Positions 36,658 through 40,448 of a stretch of DNA of 40,448 nucleotides are shown one piece after another; position 1 is the stretch's first letter; each line of letters starts with the position of its first letter. The notes beneath the pieces are model-generated. The model worked only from the letters and a program-made list of their open reading frames with translations, did not search any database and had not been told where the DNA came from. Origin of the DNA: a virus; the IMG/VR virus record IMGVR_UViG_3300035670_000530, positions 1 through 40,448 of that record; one strand, given 5' to 3'. The translations under genes and the position numbers were made by a program.

Positions 36658-39199
36658 TGCGCATCTTCCAAAGTACACCGCCTTGGCGGTTTTCTTTTGC
36701 CACCACTTCGCGCACGGTCTGCGTCACCATGGCCGACAGCGCGCGGCCCTGGGCCTCGGTGGCGCCGCCGCCTGGCGAGGCCTGGCCGCCACCCTCGACA
36801 TTGACGTGCGTCGTGATGTTGAGCCCGGCCGAAGCCGCTGCCGCCCCGCGCGAGGCGACGGCGGGCGGGCGCTCCAGGGCGACAACGCCGCCGTCGGCAT
36901 AGCCGCGGCCGCCGCGGCGCATCGCCTCGACCACCGACACGCCGCCAGCGCGGCGGATGTCGTCCTGGCTCCACACCACTTCGCCCGCGTGAACGATGCC
37001 GGCAGGCTGGTATTTGCCACCCGGGCCGGTGTAGCCGCCCGAGGACAGCTTTGGCAGATTCGTGCCAGAGACGCTGCCCCAGCCGCTCACGGGCGCTGTC
37101 ACCGCTCCCGATGCCTGAACCCCTGCTGAAGACCAGCCACCAAACGACAGGCCGCCGAACATGCTGCTCAGGAACGACACTGCCGCCGCCCGGATCTGGA
37201 TGCGGATGAGGTCGGCAATGATGGAATTGGCCAGGCTCTTGAAGTCGAGCTTGCCAGTGGTGGCGAACTGCACCAATGCATCCTCCATGCCGCCGAATGC
37301 CTTGGTCACCATGCTCTCGGTCTGCGCGAACACGTTGGCCGACTCGTCGGCGTAGTTGCGCAAGGCGCTCTGCGCGCCCAGGGACCAGTCGCCCTGCTTG
37401 GCCTTCAGCTGTTCGTGGTACGCGTCGTAAGACGCGAGCGCCTTTTGCTGGAACTCACCAATCATGCGCAGTTCGTCGTCGTACTGCTGCTGCGCCTGGG
37501 CAGTCCACTTGCCGCCGAACTGTGCGCTGCGGCGCTCGTCGTCGAGCCGGCGAATGTCCGCGGTGTACTTGTCGGTGATCTGGCTGATGGCCGCCAGGCG
37601 CTCCTGCTCGGCGCGACCCATGCCAAAGCCATCGAGCGCGCGCGCGTACTGCGCGAGCGTGTCGTTCAGTTCCCGCTGGGCGCTGGTTTGCGACTGCGCG
37701 GCAGCCAGGTCGCGGGCGCGCTGCTTTTCCAGCTCCTTGGTCGCGTCGATCTCTTGCGCCAGGCCCAGGGCAATGTCCTTTTGCGCATGCGTGAGCTCCA
37801 CCTTGCCGAGCTGCAGGTCGTACAGCACGCGCTCGGCGGCGGTCAGCTCGTTGACCTTGCCGAGCTGGTCGTGCAACTGCTGGATGTAGGCCGCAGCGGC
37901 TTTCGCTGCTGCTTCTGCGTCTTTTTCCGCCTGGCTTTTGCCGGTGCGCCCCTTCTTGTCGCCGTCCTTGAGGTTGACGATGCCGGGGGCGCGTGGCTTA
38001 AGGTCTGGCTTTGTGTCGTCGCTTGCCACGGGGGCCATATTGTTGGCAGCACGGATCAGATCGGCCCGGCTCTGCTCAAAACCCTTGATCTGGTTGCGCA
38101 GCATGTCCGCGCGCTTTTGCAATTCATCGGTGCTGGCGTAACCGCCGCCAGCGCTGAAGCTGCGCGGACGGGAGAGTTCTTTGTCCAGCGCTGCCAATTC
38201 TTCGCGCGATCCCGAGAGCATTCCGTCCAGCCGCTCAATGGGGTCTGCAGATCCATGCACAAACTTTGCCAGCGACTCACCAGCGAATCGACCGAAGTTG
38301 ATGAAGTGCGTGGCAGCATTGATCGCAGCCGACGCCACATCGGTCACCAAGCCAATGAGCGTCTGGAACGCGGCGCGCGTCTCGGCGGATGCCAGGATGG
38401 CATTCAAGCCCTCCACGCTCTCCTTCATCTGCGCCATGCTGCCGCTATCGCCGGTCAGCAGGTCGTTGATTGTGTTTTGCAAGGCCCCCAGCGCACCGCC
38501 GAAGGTGTTACGCGCTGCCGCTGCTGCGCCGCCATAGCTTTCGTTCAGCGCATCCAGCACGATCTGCTGCGCCTCGGCAATCTGGCCGGTGCGCTCCAGC
38601 TCGCGCGCCACTTCGATTTGCGATTCAGAGAACTTGAACCCCTGCTTTTGCAGCGATGCCATGCCCACGCTGGGCACATCCAGCGCGCGGCCCATGATTT
38701 CGGCAGATGCCTGAATGGTTGAGCCGGTACGCGCTGCGTGGTCTGCAGCGGCCTGCAGCGCGGCCGGGAACTTTTCGCCCACGATGTTGGTGAAGGCCAG
38801 CAGCACGGTCTGCGCGCTGTTCACATCACCCGCAGCCACGCCCAGCGATTGCTGCATGGCGTCTGCCATCTGGTTCAGGCGCTCCTGGCTGTAGCCTGCG
38901 GCATTGCCGGTGGACTTGAGCACGGCCTGCAGTTGTGCCTGTTCCTGCTCGGCTTGCTTCGTTTCTGCAATGAACTTCTGAAATACCGCGCCCACGGCGA
39001 TGCTGGAGAACACAGCGCCAATGGCGGTGCCCACACTGGCCCAGGCTTCTTCGGTCTCTTTCGCGCGCTTTCTGGCGGCGGCAGAGATCTCGCGGCCCTT
39101 GCGGTCTGCCGTGCGGGCGGCGCGGTCCATGCCCTGCTCGAAGCCGCCGATCTTGGCGATAAGGTCGAGCGTGAGGGTGCCGAGGCTTCTTGATGCCAT
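36647..39199 (-). CDS. Tail tape measure protein
   Basis: An 850-residue protein. The N-terminal SLGTLTLDLIAKIGGFEQGM is typical of the lambda-type family, and NIVGEKFPAALQAAADHAAR belongs to the prophage tail-length domain. Long coiled regions rich in Lys, Ala, Gln and Glu lie at about 390-620. The C-terminal FATTGKLDFKSLANSIIADL, then FLSSMFGGLSFGG, matches the lambda tape-measure C domain. Using about 0.15 nm per residue (known for tape measures) the tail would be roughly 125-130 nm. Confidence 0.95.
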   Translation of the reverse strand: MASRSLGTLTLDLIAKIGGFEQGMDRAARTADRKGREISAAARKRAKETEEAWASVGTAIGAVFSSIAVGAVFQKFIAETKQAEQEQAQLQAVLKSTGNAAGYSQERLNQMADAMQQSLGVAAGDVNSAQTVLLAFTNIVGEKFPAALQAAADHAARTGSTIQASAEIMGRALDVPSVGMASLQKQGFKFSESQIEVARELERTGQIAEAQQIVLDALNESYGGAAAAARNTFGGALGALQNTINDLLTGDSGSMAQMKESVEGLNAILASAETRAAFQTLIGLVTDVASAAINAATHFINFGRFAGESLAKFVHGSADPIERLDGMLSGSREELAALDKELSRPRSFSAGGGYASTDELQKRADMLRNQIKGFEQSRADLIRAANNMAPVASDDTKPDLKPRAPGIVNLKDGDKKGRTGKSQAEKDAEAAAKAAAAYIQQLHDQLGKVNELTAAERVLYDLQLGKVELTHAQKDIALGLAQEIDATKELEKQRARDLAAAQSQTSAQRELNDTLAQYARALDGFGMGRAEQERLAAISQITDKYTADIRRLDDERRSAQFGGKWTAQAQQQYDDELRMIGEFQQKALASYDAYHEQLKAKQGDWSLGAQSALRNYADESANVFAQTESMVTKAFGGMEDALVQFATTGKLDFKSLANSIIADLIRIQIRAAAVSFLSSMFGGLSFGGWSSAGVQASGAVTAPVSGWGSVSGTNLPKLSSGGYTGPGGKYQPAGIVHAGEVVWSQDDIRRAGGVSVVEAMRRGGRGYADGGVVALERPPAVASRGAAAASAGLNITTHVNVEGGGQASPGGGATEAQGRALSAMVTQTVREVVAKENRQGGVLWKMRNGY

Positions 39200-39212
39200 G
39201 TCGATTGCCCAT

Positions 39213-39237
39213 AAAAAAACCCGCTCGAAAGCGGGTT
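39213..39237 (-). terminator. Terminator-like hairpin before the tape measure gene
   Basis: On the minus strand AACCCGC/GCGGGTT with a 6-base loop is followed by a run of T ending 13 bases before the tape-measure ATG. Confidence 0.8.
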
Positions 39238-39256
39238 GTGCGGTGTGATTCTGCGG

Positions 39257-39430
39257 CTATTCTTTGGAGAGCCACTCGTAAATGCGCGCACCAAGGATCA
39301 GCAGCAGGCCGGGTATCCAGGTCGCTTTGAAGGTGCCGAAATCGCTGGCCATGCAGCCGAACATGCCGATGCTCAAAAGCACGACTGCGATGATTTGCAC
39401 GATGCGTGCGATTCGAATTCCTGTTGACAT
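39257..39430 (-). CDS. Small two-helix membrane protein
   Basis: A 57-residue protein starting MSTGIRIARIVQIIAVVLLS with a very good ribosome site (GGGAGGGGCC just before ATG). Hydrophobic helices lie at about residues 8-26 and 38-50. It sits between the GT genes and the tape measure, behind the hairpin. Possibly a minor membrane-acting virion or infection factor; no family recognised. Confidence 0.7.
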   Translation of the reverse strand: MSTGIRIARIVQIIAVVLLSIGMFGCMASDFGTFKATWIPGLLLILGARIYEWLSKE

Positions 39431-39457
39431 GGCCCCTCCCGTGGTGAAGGCTCCATG

Positions 39458-39631
39458 TTACCGAATCGGCGTGCCATCCATGTAGCTACTCGGGGCCTGC
39501 GAGTCCATCTCCTCCGAATCCGGCTGGCCCAGCAGGTGGCGTATCGTTTCCGCCTGCGCCCGGATCGTCTGCGCCTGGCTGGCCACCGTCTCCAGCAGCA
39601 GGCGCACCGAATCGCTGTTTGAATCGCTCAT
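39458..39631 (-). CDS. Small coiled protein between GT and the tape measure
   Basis: A 57-residue protein starting MSDSNSDSVRLLLETVASQA with a heptad-like QAQTIRAQAETIRHLLGQ stretch. Third-codon-position GC is high in this frame and low in the overlapping frame of the CxxC gene, so this is the better-supported frame over 39486-39631. Function unknown. Confidence 0.65.
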   Translation of the reverse strand: MSDSNSDSVRLLLETVASQAQTIRAQAETIRHLLGQPDSEEMDSQAPSSYMDGTPIR

Positions 39632-39692
39632 ACGCTATCGCCTTCCAGTGATTGAACCACTCGCGCCGCTCTGCGCAGCCTTTGCAGGTCAT
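39486..39692 (-). CDS. Small CxxC protein, C-terminal part doubtful
   Basis: A 68-residue frame starting [20 protein letters not shown], with ATGA overlap to the GT frame. The N-terminal CKGCAERRE motif recurs in short zinc-ribbon-like phage proteins. After residue 23 the sequence becomes Gly/Pro/Asp-rich and overlaps the better coding frame at 39458-39631, so only the N-terminal part may be constrained. Confidence 0.5.
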   Translation of the reverse strand: MTCKGCAERREWFNHWKAIAYERFKQRFGAPAAGDGGQPGADDPGAGGNDTPPAGPAGFGGDGLAGPE

Positions 39693-40299
39693 CGCCATTC
39701 CTTCATGGCCCGTTCCAGCGCCGCGCTGCCCTCGTCGGCCGCCTCGCGCTTGGGCAGGTAGTCGTCCAGATCGCCCCGGCACTGGTTGGCGCAGAACGCG
39801 GCCAGGGCGGCGCCCTGCTCGATGCGCAGGCCCAGGTTCAGGCTGCCGTGTTTGCGCCGGTACTGCACCCAGGTTTGCAATTCGTCTTGCCCCATGCGTT
39901 CCTTGGCCTCCGCGAGCGTGGTGCCGCCGATGCCGTTGAGCACCAGCTCGCACCACAGCTCATCGTCGGCCGTCAGGCTTTTGGGGCGTTGGCCTCCTGT
40001 ACGGCATTGATCAGCACGATGGCCAGGCTTGGGTCGAGCTGGTAGGCCTGCTCGTAAGTGATGGCCTCTTGCGCGTCGCCCAGCAGCACGCATTCGCTGA
40101 GCATCTTGGCGGACTTGCTGCGGTCTTCACCCAGCATGGCGACGCGCTCGAACGTGCCGAACGAGCGGCGCCGCACCCACACGTCGAACGAGTCGCTGAC
40201 CTCTTCGCCAGCGGCGTTCTGGCGCGTCCAGGTGACGGCGGTTTTGACGGGCGCGGCCTCAACAAAGGCGCCCGCGGCCTGCAGCTGTGCGAGGTTCAT
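39689..40299 (-). CDS. Tail assembly chaperone gpGT (-1 frameshift product)
   Basis: The T extension begins in the -1 frame at slippery CCCAAAA (39985-39979), giving [20 protein letters not shown] and running to the stop at 39689. In lambda and most long-tailed phages, a set ratio of G to GT recruits tape measure and tube subunits. The T part has a helical [20 protein letters not shown] core. The slip site lies 3 bases before the G stop, in the expected location. Confidence 0.85.
39973..40299 (-). CDS. Tail assembly chaperone gpG
   Basis: A 108-residue protein starting [20 protein letters not shown], with [20 protein letters not shown] and [20 protein letters not shown], matching the gpG-like chaperones (beta domain then helices ending with a PxLxxALxxAVxExN-like helix). 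The start overlaps the tail tube stop (ATGA). It is not part of the mature virion in characterised phages. Confidence 0.88.
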   Translation of the reverse strand: MNLAQLQAAGAFVEAAPVKTAVTWTRQNAAGEEVSDSFDVWVRRRSFGTFERVAMLGEDRSKSAKMLSECVLLGDAQEAITYEQAYQLDPSLAIVLINAVQEANAPKA

Positions 40300-40448
40300 A
40301 CCTTGGGCACCCAGGCCGAGCCGCCGCTGCGCTGGATGGCGACAGCGGTGGACACCACGGCATTGCCTGCGAAGTCGAACGGGAAGTCGCTCACGTAACC
40401 CTGGAAGGTGAACCAGGTGCGCGTGGCGGGCAGGGTGAAGTCGGTGCC
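40296..40448 (-). CDS. Tail tube protein C-terminal part (continues from 98-566)
   Basis: This is the end of the tail tube gene shown again through the circular overlap: 40322-40448 equals 98-224 and only 40321-40296 is new. It contributes the final residues GSAWVPKV and the stop. It is not a second gene. Confidence 0.85.
   Translation of the reverse strand, partial: GTDFTLPATRTWFTFQGYVSDFPFDFAGNAVVSTAVAIQRSGGSAWVPKV

Noticed and set aside
37415-38722. 435-residue plus-strand open frame
   Set aside because: Antisense to the tape measure gene; shadow frame.
1-40448. tRNA genes, rRNA, CRISPR arrays, insertion sequences
   Set aside because: No cloverleaf with a T-loop motif, no regularly spaced repeats with unique spacers, and no transposase were seen by eye.

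Overview
The window is the near-complete genome of a temperate, lambda-like siphovirus. It has an HK97-type head and a lambda-type long tail, and its GC-rich codon usage and gene set point to a betaproteobacterial host, most likely Burkholderiales/Comamonadaceae (inference). The contig is circular: bases 98-224 are identical to 40322-40448 (127 bp). The first 97 bases are an inverted copy of 40143-40239 and look like an assembly or library foldback. After trimming, the circle is about 40,224 bp. The tail tube gene spans the join (566 down to 98, then 40321 down to 40296).

Late region, minus strand, read from about 9240 down to 1 and then from 40448 down to 26254: a Q-like antiterminator, a predicted late promoter and leader terminator, HNH endonuclease, small and large terminase, portal, ClpP-type prohead protease, major capsid protein, connector genes, tail terminator, tail tube, gpG/gpGT frameshift pair, small genes, tape measure, minor tail M, a lower-GC tail-fibre cassette, minor tail L, K and I, the central tip protein J, two tip-associated proteins, two membrane proteins (holin candidates), an M15 endolysin, an Rz/Rz1 spanin pair with Rz1 embedded, and a small basic protein.

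Control region (14-16.6 kb): a Cro-like gene (minus) and a small XRE repressor (plus) diverge over three related operator sites. Two more copies of the operator overlap a rightward early promoter at 16477-16505. Two plus-strand genes sit inside the cro operon and a secreted-protein gene follows the repressor; these are probably lysogeny-expressed accessory genes. The minus-strand early operon runs from cro to a CII-like regulator, a small winged-helix protein, a VapE-type primase-helicase, a possible iteron-like origin region and Q.

The plus-strand early operon (16535-23687) holds small unknown proteins, a large ParB/KorB-like protein, Ea22-like modular proteins and an AlpA-like excisionase. 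The AlpA gene is convergent with a tyrosine integrase whose upstream DNA carries a strong attP candidate. Between attP and the lysis genes lies a three-gene minus-strand operon ending in a KorA/TrfB-like regulator, so the phage carries relatives of both plasmid regulators KorA and KorB. A 16-bp near-palindrome, TGCAGACGTNTGCACA, recurs six times across the genome in unrelated genes and is the most unexplained signal.
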